Positions 7,889 through 17,613 are shown, counted from the first letter of the stretch. The stretch is 64,000 nucleotides of DNA from Bacteroidales bacterium UBA5382 (GCA_002409745.1 DHOU01000029.1:135623-199622), one strand, 5' to 3'. Numbers and translations are program-made. Notes: generated by a model not told the origin, from the letters alone.

Positions 7889-10199
7889 ATTCCTCCACAA
7901 TTTTGAATTTAGCGAATTTCAGCAGGAGTTGTTTTCTGCCTGCCGACTCGAAATCCACAAAAGCACGCCGGTTGCTACCATCCATTTCAATGGCGGTTAC
8001 CACACCCCGCCCGAAACGTTCGTGTTCGATTACCTGGCCTTCGCGAAGGCCGACGGCCTCTTTCGATAAAGGCATAGACGAAGAAGACTGCACCGACGAG
8101 CGTTTCTTCGAATCAGCATACTCCCTGCGTGAAGGCGGGGTATACGACGCCCCGTTGCTTTGCACGCGCTCTTGGCGCATCGTCTCCCAAAAGCCTCCCG
8201 CAACAGGACTGCTGTCGCTTCCGGCTTCGAGATTTCCGTCGACCGATAAAAACCGTTCGTCCATATCCGTCAAAAAGCGGCTTTGGCGGCACATATTCGT
8301 CTGTCCGTTTCGAAAACGGCTTTTCGCCCACGTAATCGTACAGGTCTTTTTTGCACGGGTAACCGCCACATAAAACAAACGGCGTTCCTCCTCCAATCCC
8401 CTCATTTCATTTTTAGCCATGGAAGAAGGAAACAAATCCTCTTCGAGACCGACCACAAAAACATGCTCGAACTCAAGTCCCTTGGCCGAATGTATCGTCA
8501 TCAGCGTCACCTTCTCGTCGTCCGATCCCTGATCCGTATCCTGATCGGTCAATAACGACACTTCCGATAGGAAATCGACCAGTTTTAAATTTTCTTCCCC
8601 TTCTTCCAAACGCGTATCGACAAACTCATTGATGGCGCTGAGTAATTCCTGCACATTCTGTGCACGGCTCATCCCTTCGGGAGTCATATCATCGTACGCC
8701 TCTTTTGCGATACCCGATTCCTTCACCACCAATTGGGCTAATTCATACGCATTGAGTTGTTCGTTTTGCTCCATAAAGCGGCTCATTAACTCGTAAAAGC
8801 CGGTCAGTTTTTTTGCCGTGCCGCTATTGACCTCCAGATTATAAGCCAGCGGTTCGGAGAGCACCTTCCACAAACTGACGCCATGGAGTTGCGCCGACGA
8901 CGAAATCTTTCCCACCGTCACATCGCCGATGCCGCGCGCGGGATAATTCACAATACGCCGGAAAGCATCTTCATCACTCCGATTGACAATCAGCCGGAAG
9001 TAACTGATAATATCTTTAATTTCTTTCCGTTGATAAAACGATAAACCTCCGTAAATACGATACGGGATATTTTTCTTTCGAAGCGCCTCTTCAAAAATAC
9101 GCGATTGGGCGTTGGTGCGGTAAAGAATGGCAAAATCACCGTACGAAGGGTGTTGTTCCAACCGCATCCGGGCAATTTTATTGGCCACGATAAGCCCTTC
9201 TTCAAAGTCGGAAAAAGCCTGTATCACCTCGATCTTTTCCCCTTCTTCGTTTTCGGAAAAGACATCCTTGGCAATCTGTTCGGTATTTTTCTTGATGAGG
9301 CTGTTGGCCGCGTTGACAATGTTTTGCGTAGAGCGATAATTCTGCTCGAGTTTAAAGATTTGCGTTTCGGGATAGTTCGACTTGAACTTGAGAATATTGT
9401 CGATATTGGCACCCCGGAAAGAGTAAATGCTCTGCGCATCATCCCCTACCACGCAGACACGATGGTGGGCATCGGCCAGTTGTTTAACGATGAGATGCTG
9501 GGCAAAATTGGTATCCTGATATTCATCCACCAAAATATATTGGAACTGGTTACGGTACTTTTCCAACACGTCGGGATGATCGCGGAACAAGATGTTCGTA
9601 TACACCAATAAGTCGTCAAAATCCATACTGTTGGCCGCACGCAGCCGGTTTTGATAGCGCTCGTAAATCTCAAAAATTCTCGGGCGCTTCGACATACGGT
9701 CGTAATCGAGTATTTCGGCATTCGCCGCGTACATCTTGGGGGTGATTAAACTGTTCTTGGCGCGCGATATCTGCCCGTGTACACCCGCCGGACGATAGAG
9801 TTTATCGTCCAGTTTCAACTCTTTTATAATAAGACGGATCAGATTGTTCGAGTCCGACGTATCGAAGATGGTGAAATTCGATTGGAATCCGATAGCTTCG
9901 GCTTCGCTTCGTAAGATGCGGGAGAAAATCGAGTGAAAAGTACCCATCCACAACCTGCGGGCGCGCTTTTCGCCTACGAGTTCCGCAATACGCGATTTCA
10001 TTTCGCGCGAGGCTTTATTGGTAAACGTAAGCGCAAGGATATAATACGGCGGCAATCCCTGTTCCAGTAAATACGCAATCTTATAGGTCAGCACGCGCGT
10101 TTTGCCGGATCCGGCGCCGGCGATAACCAATGAAGGACCGTCGCAAAACTGCACGGCAGCTCGTTGCACATCATTCAGTGAATCCAGTAATTTTTCCAT
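7887..10199 (-). CDS. pcrA: UvrD/PcrA-family superfamily 1 DNA helicase
   Basis: A 770-residue 3'-5' helicase of repair and replication. The SF1A motifs appear in order: AGAGSGKTR (motif I), LVDEYQDTN (II), VGDDAQSIYSFRGA (III), LEQNYRST (IV), TLMTIHSAKGLEF (V) and LFYVAVTRAKK (VI). A C-terminal Tudor-like domain (VIEHERFGRGVVT onward) is the PcrA/UvrD hallmark that binds RNA polymerase. I place the start at 10199 (MEKLLDSLNDVQ), which matches family N-termini; an upstream ATG at 10220 adds seven unconserved residues. Its 5' end overlaps the yjjB-like gene by 29 nt, so translation is probably coupled. Confidence 0.95.
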   Translation of the reverse strand: MEKLLDSLNDVQRAAVQFCDGPSLVIAGAGSGKTRVLTYKIAYLLEQGLPPYYILALTFTNKASREMKSRIAELVGEKRARRLWMGTFHSIFSRILRSEAEAIGFQSNFTIFDTSDSNNLIRLIIKELKLDDKLYRPAGVHGQISRAKNSLITPKMYAANAEILDYDRMSKRPRIFEIYERYQNRLRAANSMDFDDLLVYTNILFRDHPDVLEKYRNQFQYILVDEYQDTNFAQHLIVKQLADAHHRVCVVGDDAQSIYSFRGANIDNILKFKSNYPETQIFKLEQNYRSTQNIVNAANSLIKKNTEQIAKDVFSENEEGEKIEVIQAFSDFEEGLIVANKIARMRLEQHPSYGDFAILYRTNAQSRIFEEALRKKNIPYRIYGGLSFYQRKEIKDIISYFRLIVNRSDEDAFRRIVNYPARGIGDVTVGKISSSAQLHGVSLWKVLSEPLAYNLEVNSGTAKKLTGFYELMSRFMEQNEQLNAYELAQLVVKESGIAKEAYDDMTPEGMSRAQNVQELLSAINEFVDTRLEEGEENLKLVDFLSEVSLLTDQDTDQGSDDEKVTLMTIHSAKGLEFEHVFVVGLEEDLFPSSMAKNEMRGLEEERRLFYVAVTRAKKTCTITWAKSRFRNGQTNMCRQSRFLTDMDERFLSVDGNLEAGSDSSPVAGGFWETMRQERVQSNGASYTPPSRREYADSKKRSSVQSSSSMPLSKEAVGLREGQVIEHERFGRGVVTAIEMDGSNRRAFVDFESAGRKQLLLKFAKFKIVEE

Positions 10200-10710
10200 C
10201 CTCGTTTTTGCGAGCAACAAAGATACGATTTTTTCTTGTCATAGAATAAGCCTTTTTAGGGAAAAGGAAGATCATGGAAGTAGCCCCCACGGCTAACATG
10301 AAAACGACGCTCACCGTAACCGTACAGTTCAGCATAAACTCATGCACATACTGTTGGGCCAGCTCCTGATTCTCCAAACTATTCAGCAACATAACCAATG
10401 CAAAAACACTTTTATAGGCATATATTCCCGGAATCATAGGAAGCAATGCCGGGATGTATAATACCGTAAGCGGACAATGCGACACTTTGCCGAACCATAA
10501 AGCGGCGACACCGATAAGTAAGGACCCAAAAAAAGAAGCCGTCGCAATATCCATCGACAAGTAATGCATCAAATAAAAACGCAGCGCATGCCCTATGGCC
10601 GCAAGGAGCGCAATATACTTAAACGCCCTTTTGGGAGGATAGGAGATAGATCCGAACCCGACGGCCGCTATAGCCGCAAAGATACCATCATTTACTAACT
10701 CCAATATCAT
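10171..10710 (-). CDS. yjjB: YjjB-like small subunit of a split ThrE-type exporter (DUF3815)
   Basis: A 179-residue membrane protein with about five hydrophobic helices. MILELVNDGIFAAIAAVGF and the GIYAYKSVFAL region are typical of the C-terminal half of ThrE. The start at 10710 is fixed by an ATGA overlap with the upstream yjjP stop. In E. coli YjjP and YjjB together form an exporter reported to move succinate; ThrE proteins export threonine/serine. Substrate here is unknown, though succinate would suit a fermentative Bacteroidales. The C-terminus runs into pcrA. Confidence 0.88.
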   Translation of the reverse strand: MILELVNDGIFAAIAAVGFGSISYPPKRAFKYIALLAAIGHALRFYLMHYLSMDIATASFFGSLLIGVAALWFGKVSHCPLTVLYIPALLPMIPGIYAYKSVFALVMLLNSLENQELAQQYVHEFMLNCTVTVSVVFMLAVGATSMIFLFPKKAYSMTRKNRIFVARKNEDGKITGFTE

Positions 10711-11471
10711 AGCAAGCTGTTTTTGAATAATAATAAAGAAATCGATAAACCTATAGCCAGGCAAATAACTAACAGAACCGCCTGAATAAGCCGTGAAAGC
10801 CCCGAAAGAGTATGTCCTTCGACAATATCTATCACGCCATTAATAATAGGTACTCCCGGAATCAGATATAATACACTGGTAGCAATCGCAATATCAGCCG
10901 TCACATCGAAGAGCAGCGATACCGACGCAATCATCGACGAAACAAAGGCTGAAGTCGTTACAATGAAAAAATGATTCACGTGATTTTTCTGTAGTATTAA
11001 CCGAACAAAAAAACCCACAACCGTCGCCACAAAAACAATTCCCATTGCGCCCCAATCACCACCGAACAAGCGGCAAAACGAAGCATTCGCCAATCCGACT
11101 AATAACAAGATCCAATAATATCTCATTTTGGGACGCGACAGAATATCGTAATATCTCTCTTTCAACTGATCGATAGATAAATGACTGTCACGTGCTTCCC
11201 AACTCAATGCACTCAGCTCGGAATTATATTCAAAACTAATCGGTAATGCGGGTATTGTCAGCACTTTTGTATGAACATTCCTCTTCGAATCGGAAATAGT
11301 CAGCACAACCGATTTCTGGGAAGTACTTATACGGGTCGTTACGCCCAATGCTTCACCTATACGGGCAGTATTGCGCATCACCCGCGAAGTATGCACACCC
11401 GACCCCAACAAACAGGTGGCATATTCGCCAACAAACTCGGCAATTTCTTTTAATTCATCTTCTGATTTCAT
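10707..11471 (-). CDS. yjjP: YjjP-like large subunit of a split ThrE-type exporter (DUF1212)
   Basis: A 254-residue protein with a cytosolic N-terminal domain (GSGVHTSRVMRNTARIGEALG motif, residues about 22-42) followed by about five membrane helices, including a PGVPIINGVIDI segment conserved in DUF1212. It is the partner of the next gene and first in the yjjP-yjjB-pcrA operon. ATG at 11469-11471 is the first true start; the frame reaches one codon further through TTG. A strong promoter lies at 11532-11563. Confidence 0.88.
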   Translation of the reverse strand: MKSEDELKEIAEFVGEYATCLLGSGVHTSRVMRNTARIGEALGVTTRISTSQKSVVLTISDSKRNVHTKVLTIPALPISFEYNSELSALSWEARDSHLSIDQLKERYYDILSRPKMRYYWILLLVGLANASFCRLFGGDWGAMGIVFVATVVGFFVRLILQKNHVNHFFIVTTSAFVSSMIASVSLLFDVTADIAIATSVLYLIPGVPIINGVIDIVEGHTLSGLSRLIQAVLLVICLAIGLSISLLLFKNSLL

Positions 11472-11531
11472 CAACTAACCGACATATATATTAATTATTT
11501 TTAAATTAGGCATGCTGAATCATAGAACTTG

Positions 11532-11563
11532 CAAAGGTAACAGCTATACTTGGATTTGACAAA
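11532..11563 (-). promoter_or_regulatory. Consensus Bacteroides promoter of yjjP-yjjB-pcrA
   Basis: On the minus strand TTTG (11563-11560) and TACCTTTG (11539-11532) are separated by 20 nt, matching both consensus boxes. The predicted start is near 11525, about 50 nt before the yjjP ATG. It is back-to-back with the promoter at 11656-11687. Confidence 0.75.
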
Positions 11564-11575
11564 TGCTGCAAGAGA

Positions 11576-11602
11576 AAAAAAATTCAAAACAGTTTCTAAA
11601 TT
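11576..11602. repeat. Isolated end of the palindromic repeat family
   Basis: 27 nt (seven A, then ttcaaaacagtttctaaatt) are identical to 45398-45424, the right end of the long palindromic element upstream of the CDF transporter. No second arm or central palindrome is visible nearby, so this looks like a relic end. Confidence 0.6.
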
Positions 11603-11655
11603 TACAGCTCCTTATTTTAGGGTATTTTTCACTGTAAAAATCATTACTTTTAGGT

Positions 11656-11687
11656 ATTGCATCCTTGACCGTGGAGAAATACTTTTG
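11656..11687 (+). promoter_or_regulatory. Bacteroides promoter of the porin-imelysin-di-haem cluster
   Basis: ATTGC with TTG at 11657-11659 and TACTTTTG at 11680-11687, 20 nt apart. The leader would be about 165 nt long (to ATG 11862), leaving room for post-transcriptional or iron-responsive control. I could not identify a clear Fur box. Confidence 0.65.
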
Positions 11688-11861
11688 TGGTCTTAATAAA
11701 TAAAAAGAATAATATATAAATAATGCTTATCTCAACAGACTATCATTCACCTGTTTATTATTTATAAACAAATTTATAAGGAAGTAAACAAATAAAAGAA
11801 AGATAAATCACAAAGCATCTATGTAGTTACACCTATACTAAAAAGTGAAACAAAAGACTAT

Positions 11862-13211
11862 ATGAAACAAATTATCATTCGATCATTATTATGTCTATCA
11901 ACCTTTATCGGTTTTTGTTGGGATGGGCAGGCACAAGTTCGTGATAACAAGGACCAGACGACAAAAGCGGATATAGAGAACGAACCAAACACGTCCAAAT
12001 TATTGAGTATATCCCGTTTGACATTAGGGGGTTACGGCGAAGCGGTGGCAAGTCGTAATTTTTACAGCAGCAACCCTTTTCGCTATATGTATCCCGATTC
12101 TTATAAAGACGATCCCGATCACGGACGGGTCGATTTACCTCATGTCGTTTTTTTCATCGGTTACGAATTCGGTAACGGGTGGCGCATGAATTCGGAAATA
12201 GAATTCGAACACGGAGGTACCGAATCGGCTATGGAAGTGGAGGCTGATGAAGGCGGAGAATACGAAATGGAAGTGGAACGGGGCGGAGAAGTCGCTTTAG
12301 AACAATTCTGGATCGAAAAGACCTTCACCCGCGCCATTAATCTGCGCATGGGACATATTATCGTACCGGTAGGATTGACGAACGGCAATCACCTGCCCAC
12401 ACAGTTCTTCACCGTGTACCGTCCCGAAGGGGAAAATACGATTATGCCTTGCACCTGGCACGAAACAGGCATTAGTCTTTGGGGACATTTAGGTAAGCAT
12501 TGGCGCTATGAAGCGATGTTGCTGCCGGGGCTCGACTCCGAATTATTTAATAATCAAAACTGGATAAAGGGCGGATCTGCTTCCCCGTTTGAATTTAAAA
12601 TAGCCAATACGTATGCCGGGGCGTTTCGTATCGACAATTATTCCGTGAAGGGGCTGCGATTGGGTGTAAGCGGCTATTACGGACATAGTTTTCGAAACAG
12701 TTTAATGCCCTCGTATGCCGATAAATATAAAGAGGTGAAAGGCGCTGTAACCATCGGTTCGTTCGATTTTGAATACAATGCACACAATTGGATTGCACGC
12801 GGCTATTTTGACTATGGTCATTTGAGCGACGCCAAAACCATTTCCATCTTTAATAGAGGTTTGGCAAATGCTTCCCCTTCTCCACGAACATACGTTGCTT
12901 CGGGAGCCTTATGCTATGGGACAGAAGCGGGATATGATGTTTTCTCACGGTTTCAAAAGTTCAAGGAAAAAGATCAAAAGTTATATCTGTTCGCCCGCTA
13001 CGAATATTACAATTCCATGTATAAAGCAACGGAAGGAATAGAAAATCAGGATTGGTGCCAACGGCAAATCTTAACGGGAGGCATCAACTATTTCCCGACT
13101 GATGAAATAGTCATCAAAGCACAATATTCCGCCGGCATGCTAAAAAGTCCCTTTGAAGATGAAAATTCGTTTTCTCTGGGTATTGCTTATTCCGGTTTTT
13201 TCACTAAATAA
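11862..13211 (+). CDS. Outer-membrane porin of an imelysin-type iron cluster
   Basis: A 449-residue protein with signal peptide (cleavage near DGQAQ), a short linker, and a barrel starting RLTLGGYGEAVASRNFY. Alternating aromatic strands and the FWIEKTFTRAINLRMGHIIVPVG segment resemble phosphate-selective-porin-like proteins. An acidic loop (residues about 124-145, rich in Glu and Met) could bind cations. The protein ends AYSGFFTK. It is first in a unit with imelysin (47 nt gap) and the di-haem protein, so I infer passage of an iron-related solute across the outer membrane. The substrate is not shown by sequence. Confidence 0.8.
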   Translation: MKQIIIRSLLCLSTFIGFCWDGQAQVRDNKDQTTKADIENEPNTSKLLSISRLTLGGYGEAVASRNFYSSNPFRYMYPDSYKDDPDHGRVDLPHVVFFIGYEFGNGWRMNSEIEFEHGGTESAMEVEADEGGEYEMEVERGGEVALEQFWIEKTFTRAINLRMGHIIVPVGLTNGNHLPTQFFTVYRPEGENTIMPCTWHETGISLWGHLGKHWRYEAMLLPGLDSELFNNQNWIKGGSASPFEFKIANTYAGAFRIDNYSVKGLRLGVSGYYGHSFRNSLMPSYADKYKEVKGAVTIGSFDFEYNAHNWIARGYFDYGHLSDAKTISIFNRGLANASPSPRTYVASGALCYGTEAGYDVFSRFQKFKEKDQKLYLFARYEYYNSMYKATEGIENQDWCQRQILTGGINYFPTDEIVIKAQYSAGMLKSPFEDENSFSLGIAYSGFFTK

Positions 13212-13258
13212 ACAAGATAAATTTATTATTCAACAACTTCATATAAAACAGATAAAAG

Positions 13259-14425
13259 ATGAAAAAGAGAACAATTTTCGGATACTACCTTTCCATGGTA
13301 GTATTATGTGCAGGTTTATTTGCCGCTTGCGACAACGATCCCGACATTGATTCCAGTGAAAAAGACAAAACACTGTCAGGTATTATTACACAATATGTAA
13401 ACAAAACGGTTATCCCTACTTATAAAAATTTAGCGGATGAAAGTTTGGTGTTGTATAAAACGGTAGAGACTTTTAAAAACGAAAAAACAGACGCCAATCT
13501 GAAAAAAGTAGCCGATCAATGGATAAAAACCCGCGGTTATTGGGAGTTAAGTGAAGCTTTCTTATTTGGTGCAGTAAAAGATTTCGGTATCGATCCGCAT
13601 ATCGATACGTGGCCATTGGATGAAAAAGCCTTTTTGAATACGCTCGATGATAAAAAATCCATAGAAAGTATGGATTCGGAAGACGGGGATGTATGGGTTG
13701 ACGAAGTTTTAGGAGACCGCCTACTTGGTTTTCACGGAATAGAATATATTTTCTATAAAGAAGGAAAAGTTAAATCGGCAAATGAAATTAAAGATAATGA
13801 ACTGATTTATGCCTTGGCCGTTACGGGAGATCTACGCAACCAGTGTATCCGCCTTGAAGCCGCATGGGCAGGTTATGATGCCGTATCAAAAGAAAAACAG
13901 ACACTGATCGATGATAGGGAACTTGTAATAACTCCGTCAACCAGCAGTTTTGCATACGGTGAAAATATGATTAAAGCCGGACAACTTGGAAGTGGCTACC
14001 CCACTGTCACAGCCGGAGCAAATGCTATTCTCGACGGATGTACAACGATCTCGGAAGAGGTGGGAAATCTTAAAATCGGAAATGCTTACAGAGGCGACGA
14101 TAAAAACTATCTCGAATCGCCGTATAGTTATAACTCGCTGGAAGACTTCGAAGACAATATCGTCAGCATTCAGAATGCTTATCTGGGAGGAGCAGACGAT
14201 AAGAACAGGGGCGCATCCCTCAGCAATTATATCAAATCGGTTAATCCGATCGTGGATGCCAAAGTGATCGCTGCCACGGAGAATGCCATCGCTAAAATAC
14301 GGGCTATTCCCTTTCCTTTTGAAAAGAATTTCGCCTCCACACAAGCAGGTGAAGCAATCGAGGCCTGCTCGGAGCTCACGGCCGCATTGAATGAAGCAAA
14401 ACAAGCGCTTCTGAGTGGAAATTAA
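13259..14425 (+). CDS. Imelysin-family lipoprotein
   Basis: A 388-residue lipoprotein (lipobox LFAAC, mature Cys followed by DND). The imelysin signature G-x-H-x-x-E is at residues 157-162 (GFHGIE). Two helical repeats surround it, as in the EfeO M75/imelysin fold. Members of this family are iron-regulated and linked to iron uptake; peptidase activity is doubtful. Its neighbours, a porin and a di-haem protein, reproduce the known imelysin/DHOR association of other bacteria. Confidence 0.92.
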   Translation: MKKRTIFGYYLSMVVLCAGLFAACDNDPDIDSSEKDKTLSGIITQYVNKTVIPTYKNLADESLVLYKTVETFKNEKTDANLKKVADQWIKTRGYWELSEAFLFGAVKDFGIDPHIDTWPLDEKAFLNTLDDKKSIESMDSEDGDVWVDEVLGDRLLGFHGIEYIFYKEGKVKSANEIKDNELIYALAVTGDLRNQCIRLEAAWAGYDAVSKEKQTLIDDRELVITPSTSSFAYGENMIKAGQLGSGYPTVTAGANAILDGCTTISEEVGNLKIGNAYRGDDKNYLESPYSYNSLEDFEDNIVSIQNAYLGGADDKNRGASLSNYIKSVNPIVDAKVIAATENAIAKIRAIPFPFEKNFASTQAGEAIEACSELTAALNEAKQALLSGN

Positions 14426-14446
14426 ACTCATCCGGTCATTTTTGCC

Positions 14447-14480
14447 ATAAGAGGAATCCTGCAACGGGATATCCTCTTAT
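14447..14480 (+). other. Intercistronic hairpin between imelysin and di-haem genes
   Basis: A 9-bp outer stem (ATAAGAGGA/TCCTCTTAT) with a further 4-bp inner stem lies 22 nt after the imelysin stop. No T-run follows, so it is more likely an mRNA-processing or stability element, or a partial attenuator, than a full terminator. Confidence 0.5.
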
Positions 14481-14550
14481 AGTTGTATAAAGAGAGTATC
14501 TTTATTATTGATATTCATATATATAATTCGTTTGATAAATATACAGTAAA

Positions 14551-16059
14551 ATGAAGAAACATCTTTTCTCAATCATCTATTTAACCTGTCTGTTTGCACT
14601 GTTCGGTTCCTGTAAGAACGACGACACGCCGGACACGATTACAGAATTACCCGAAGAGTATTACACAGGAGGCAAACTCGGTACAACGTCGGTAAATGAC
14701 ATTTCTACCGCTTTCGAACAGCCGACGCCGGCGGTAGAAGACAATGCGGAAATGTCGCTTGCTTTCCAAATAGGGGAATCTTTTTTTGAAGACGAGTTCA
14801 ACTCGAATACTTCCGGGGTGCGTCGCGGATTGGGGCCCGTCTATGTCCGCAGTTCGTGTATCACCTGCCACCCCGGCTACGGACACGGGAAAAGGATGGA
14901 AAGATACAGCGCCAACGATCACGGAAACGGATATCTGCTGGTTGTCGTAGATAAAAATACGCAGGCTTATGTGCCGGAACTTACCGGTATGCCTCAAACA
15001 CGCGCGACGGCTCCTTTCCTGCCTGCAATCGATGAGAAAGGCATCCGCATCGAATGGAAAGAATACACAGACGAATTCGGTAACAAATTTCCCGACGGGG
15101 AAACTTATAGCCTGATTTATCCGGAAGTAACGATCGATCCGGCATCTATCAATACCGATCCGAAACCGACGAATTATATGGTGAAACTCGAAGCAACGAT
15201 CGGCATCTACGGCACGGGACTGCTCGATGCCATCCCTGATGATTCGATTATCGCAGAATATCATCGACAGAAGGCCCTCGGTCGAACGCTGAACGACGCG
15301 AAATACGCCCCTGCCAATTTCATTACCGAAAACGACGGCACCAAACATCCCGGACGCTATACGTACGGCCTGACTCGCGGTACATTGCAAAACGGTCCCG
15401 GTGCCAACGCCATTTGGAATATCACGAATGTTACCCGTGAAAACCGGCGCGGCAATTATATCACAAAAGCTTACGCCCGTGCCATGTCGAAAAATCCGGA
15501 CGTACAAGCTTCTCTCAAAAAAGATGAGACAACCATTTATAATGAATTGCTGGCGACTGATCTGCAGCCGGAAATGCCGACCGAAGATTATGTCAATTTC
15601 ATGATCTGGCATCGCGGATTGGCTGTCCCTGCTGCCCGTAATCTCGACGATAAGGAGGTGCAACACGGCAAAAACATTTTTTACAGTATCGGCTGTACAA
15701 GCTGTCACAAGCCTTCATGGACTACCGGACCGGATAACTATACCGGCGATACGCTGGTGGTAAACAAACTGCCGCGTTATCCCTATCAAAAGATATGGCC
15801 CTATAGCGACTTGCTTCAGCACCGGTTGGAAATGGTGAATAATATCCGCACCGGATGGTGCCGGACTACGCCGTTATGGGGGCGCGGACTGTCGCAGTTA
15901 TGTACAGGCGCTTCCGATCATTTACACGATATGCGCGCCCGTAACTATACCGAAGCCATTATGTGGCACGGAGGAGATGCGAAACATCCGCGCGAAAAAT
16001 TCAGGAACTTATCCAAAGAAGATCGCGATGCGTTGGTGAAGTTTTTGGAATCCATTTAA
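14551..16059 (+). CDS. Di-haem c-type cytochrome lipoprotein (DHOR / thiol-oxidoreductase family)
   Basis: A 502-residue lipoprotein (lipobox LFGSC). Two CxxCH haem-c sites occur: C103-x-x-C106-H107 and C382-x-x-C385-H386. The C-terminal TTPLWGRGLS and MWHGGDAKHPREKFRNL segments match the DUF1111/di-haem oxidoreductase family, related to MauG/cytochrome c peroxidases. It probably handles electrons in the periplasm, perhaps for iron oxidation/reduction alongside imelysin. Covalent haem attachment requires a maturation system; a CcsA-type gene lies 1.9 kb downstream on the same strand. Confidence 0.9.
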   Translation: MKKHLFSIIYLTCLFALFGSCKNDDTPDTITELPEEYYTGGKLGTTSVNDISTAFEQPTPAVEDNAEMSLAFQIGESFFEDEFNSNTSGVRRGLGPVYVRSSCITCHPGYGHGKRMERYSANDHGNGYLLVVVDKNTQAYVPELTGMPQTRATAPFLPAIDEKGIRIEWKEYTDEFGNKFPDGETYSLIYPEVTIDPASINTDPKPTNYMVKLEATIGIYGTGLLDAIPDDSIIAEYHRQKALGRTLNDAKYAPANFITENDGTKHPGRYTYGLTRGTLQNGPGANAIWNITNVTRENRRGNYITKAYARAMSKNPDVQASLKKDETTIYNELLATDLQPEMPTEDYVNFMIWHRGLAVPAARNLDDKEVQHGKNIFYSIGCTSCHKPSWTTGPDNYTGDTLVVNKLPRYPYQKIWPYSDLLQHRLEMVNNIRTGWCRTTPLWGRGLSQLCTGASDHLHDMRARNYTEAIMWHGGDAKHPREKFRNLSKEDRDALVKFLESI

Positions 16060-16108
16060 TCGGAAAACCGGAAGGAATAACAAAACATCGGCTACAGGGT
16101 AATAATCA

Positions 16109-17260
16109 ATGTCAATGATATATAAAACGATATCCAATCAGGATGTAAATGCAGAGACCCGTCTTTCTATTTTCCCCTCAGAAAACGGTTCATCGGAAAT
16201 ACATGCCATGATTCGGCTATTGGATAGAGAAGCGACGACTGAACAACAATTTTATGCGATAGAGACAGTCGTCGCCTCTTTACAACGGGAAACAGGAGAA
16301 CTGAAAAATTGCACCCCTGTACTGAAACGATATTTCGTAAGTGATGCCATCAATCAGGCGCATTTGCTACCGGAACAAAAAGAGATCGCCATATCCGTTG
16401 TACAACAACCGCCACTGAACGGAACGAAAGTGAGTCTTTGGGTATATTGGGTGGAAAACGGACAAGTGAAAAATTGCGGAGAAAATACCGTATCCCTCCA
16501 ACGCAACATCTATACTCATCTGTATACAACGCAAATGCACAGCAGGCAGAAGAACGAAGGAATCGAAACCGGTCGTCTTTTTGACCGGTATGCCGAAATA
16601 CTTGCTAAACAAAATTGTTTGCTGAAAGATAATTGCATCCGGACATGGATCTATGTTCAAGGAATCGATATTCATTACGATCGCATGGCAACCATGCGTA
16701 AAATGCATTTTAAACAAGAGGGATTAACGGATAAAACCCATTATATAGCGAGCACGGGAATAGAAGGTAAATATATATATCCCGAAACCATCGTGCTAAT
16801 GGATGCTTACAGCATTTCGGGCATTCGTCCGGAACAGGTCGCCTACTTGAAAGGGTTGTCGCATTTGGCGCCTACCATCGAATACGGAGTGACTTTCGAA
16901 AGGGCTACGGCAATCGATTACGGCGACCGTCGGCATATTTATGTTTCAGGAACCGCCAGTATCGACCGTAAGGGACAAGTGGTTGCCCCGTTCCGTATCG
17001 ACAAACAAATAAAACGCACATTGGAAAATATCCGGGTGTTGCTTGCCGAAGGCGGCGCAACTATGAACGATATTGCCCAACTGATCGTTTATCTTCGGGA
17101 TCCGGCGGATTATGATTTTGTCGAAAAATATCTGAACATACAGTATCCCGACATTCCCAAAGTAATCGTTTGGGCGCAGGTATGCCGTCCGGAGTGGTTG
17201 ATAGAAATGGAATGTATCGCGGTAAAAACTTCGGAAAACAGAGCGTTTGAGAATTTCTGA
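16109..17260 (+). CDS. Rid-family (YjgF/YER057c/UK114) C-terminal domain protein
   Basis: A 383-residue cytosolic protein. The C-terminal third (from about residue 270) contains a Rid-like domain: YVSGTASIDRKGQVV, LENIRVLLAEGGATMNDIAQLIVYLRD and the terminal RPEWLIEMECIAV. The N-terminal two-thirds resembles the FkbO/chorismatase-like arrangement but carries no catalytic motif I can name. It follows the di-haem gene after 49 nt. A role in detoxifying reactive enamine/imine intermediates is possible, but the link to iron is only positional. An alternative ATG lies two codons in. Confidence 0.75.
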   Translation: MSMIYKTISNQDVNAETRLSIFPSENGSSEIHAMIRLLDREATTEQQFYAIETVVASLQRETGELKNCTPVLKRYFVSDAINQAHLLPEQKEIAISVVQQPPLNGTKVSLWVYWVENGQVKNCGENTVSLQRNIYTHLYTTQMHSRQKNEGIETGRLFDRYAEILAKQNCLLKDNCIRTWIYVQGIDIHYDRMATMRKMHFKQEGLTDKTHYIASTGIEGKYIYPETIVLMDAYSISGIRPEQVAYLKGLSHLAPTIEYGVTFERATAIDYGDRRHIYVSGTASIDRKGQVVAPFRIDKQIKRTLENIRVLLAEGGATMNDIAQLIVYLRDPADYDFVEKYLNIQYPDIPKVIVWAQVCRPEWLIEMECIAVKTSENRAFENF

Positions 17261-17613
17261 TAGTTATTGAAACCGGTCCATTGTGTTTTTTCCTTACAGT
17301 AATAAGGATAAATCTTTAAAGAAACAGACCTTACATCACAAAAGAATGATAAGGAGTCTTTATAGAAACATATTTACTCAATAAATCATGATATAAAATC
17401 ATTGAAAGCAGATATTAAGTTATTAAAAAATGATTTCACCTACTTGTAATACGATTAAATATCATCAAAGGAAGATTTAAGACTATTAAAAACAGATACA
17501 GGATTATGGAAGAAAGATAAGAAAACGGATCGTTCGGAAAACTTATCAAGATATTAGCTTGTTATATCCTTAAATAAGATTTACTTATCCTATCAAAGAA
17601 AACAATTATCGAT
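17261..17613. other. 353-nt gap with decayed coiled-coil-like coding remnants
   Basis: No intact gene. Short stretches read like degraded lysine/leucine-rich repeats: frame segments at about 17393-17440 (DIKSLKADIKLLKNDF) and 17475-17556 (DLRLLKTDTGLWKKDKKT), broken by stops and frame changes. The shared D-L/I-x-x-L-K-x-D pattern suggests a former repeat-bearing protein or an extended version of the following coiled-coil gene. I saw no consensus promoter here. Confidence 0.3.

Noticed and set aside
14647..15708. A 353-codon minus-strand open frame.
   Set aside because: It is antisense to the di-haem protein gene, which carries both CxxCH sites and family motifs.
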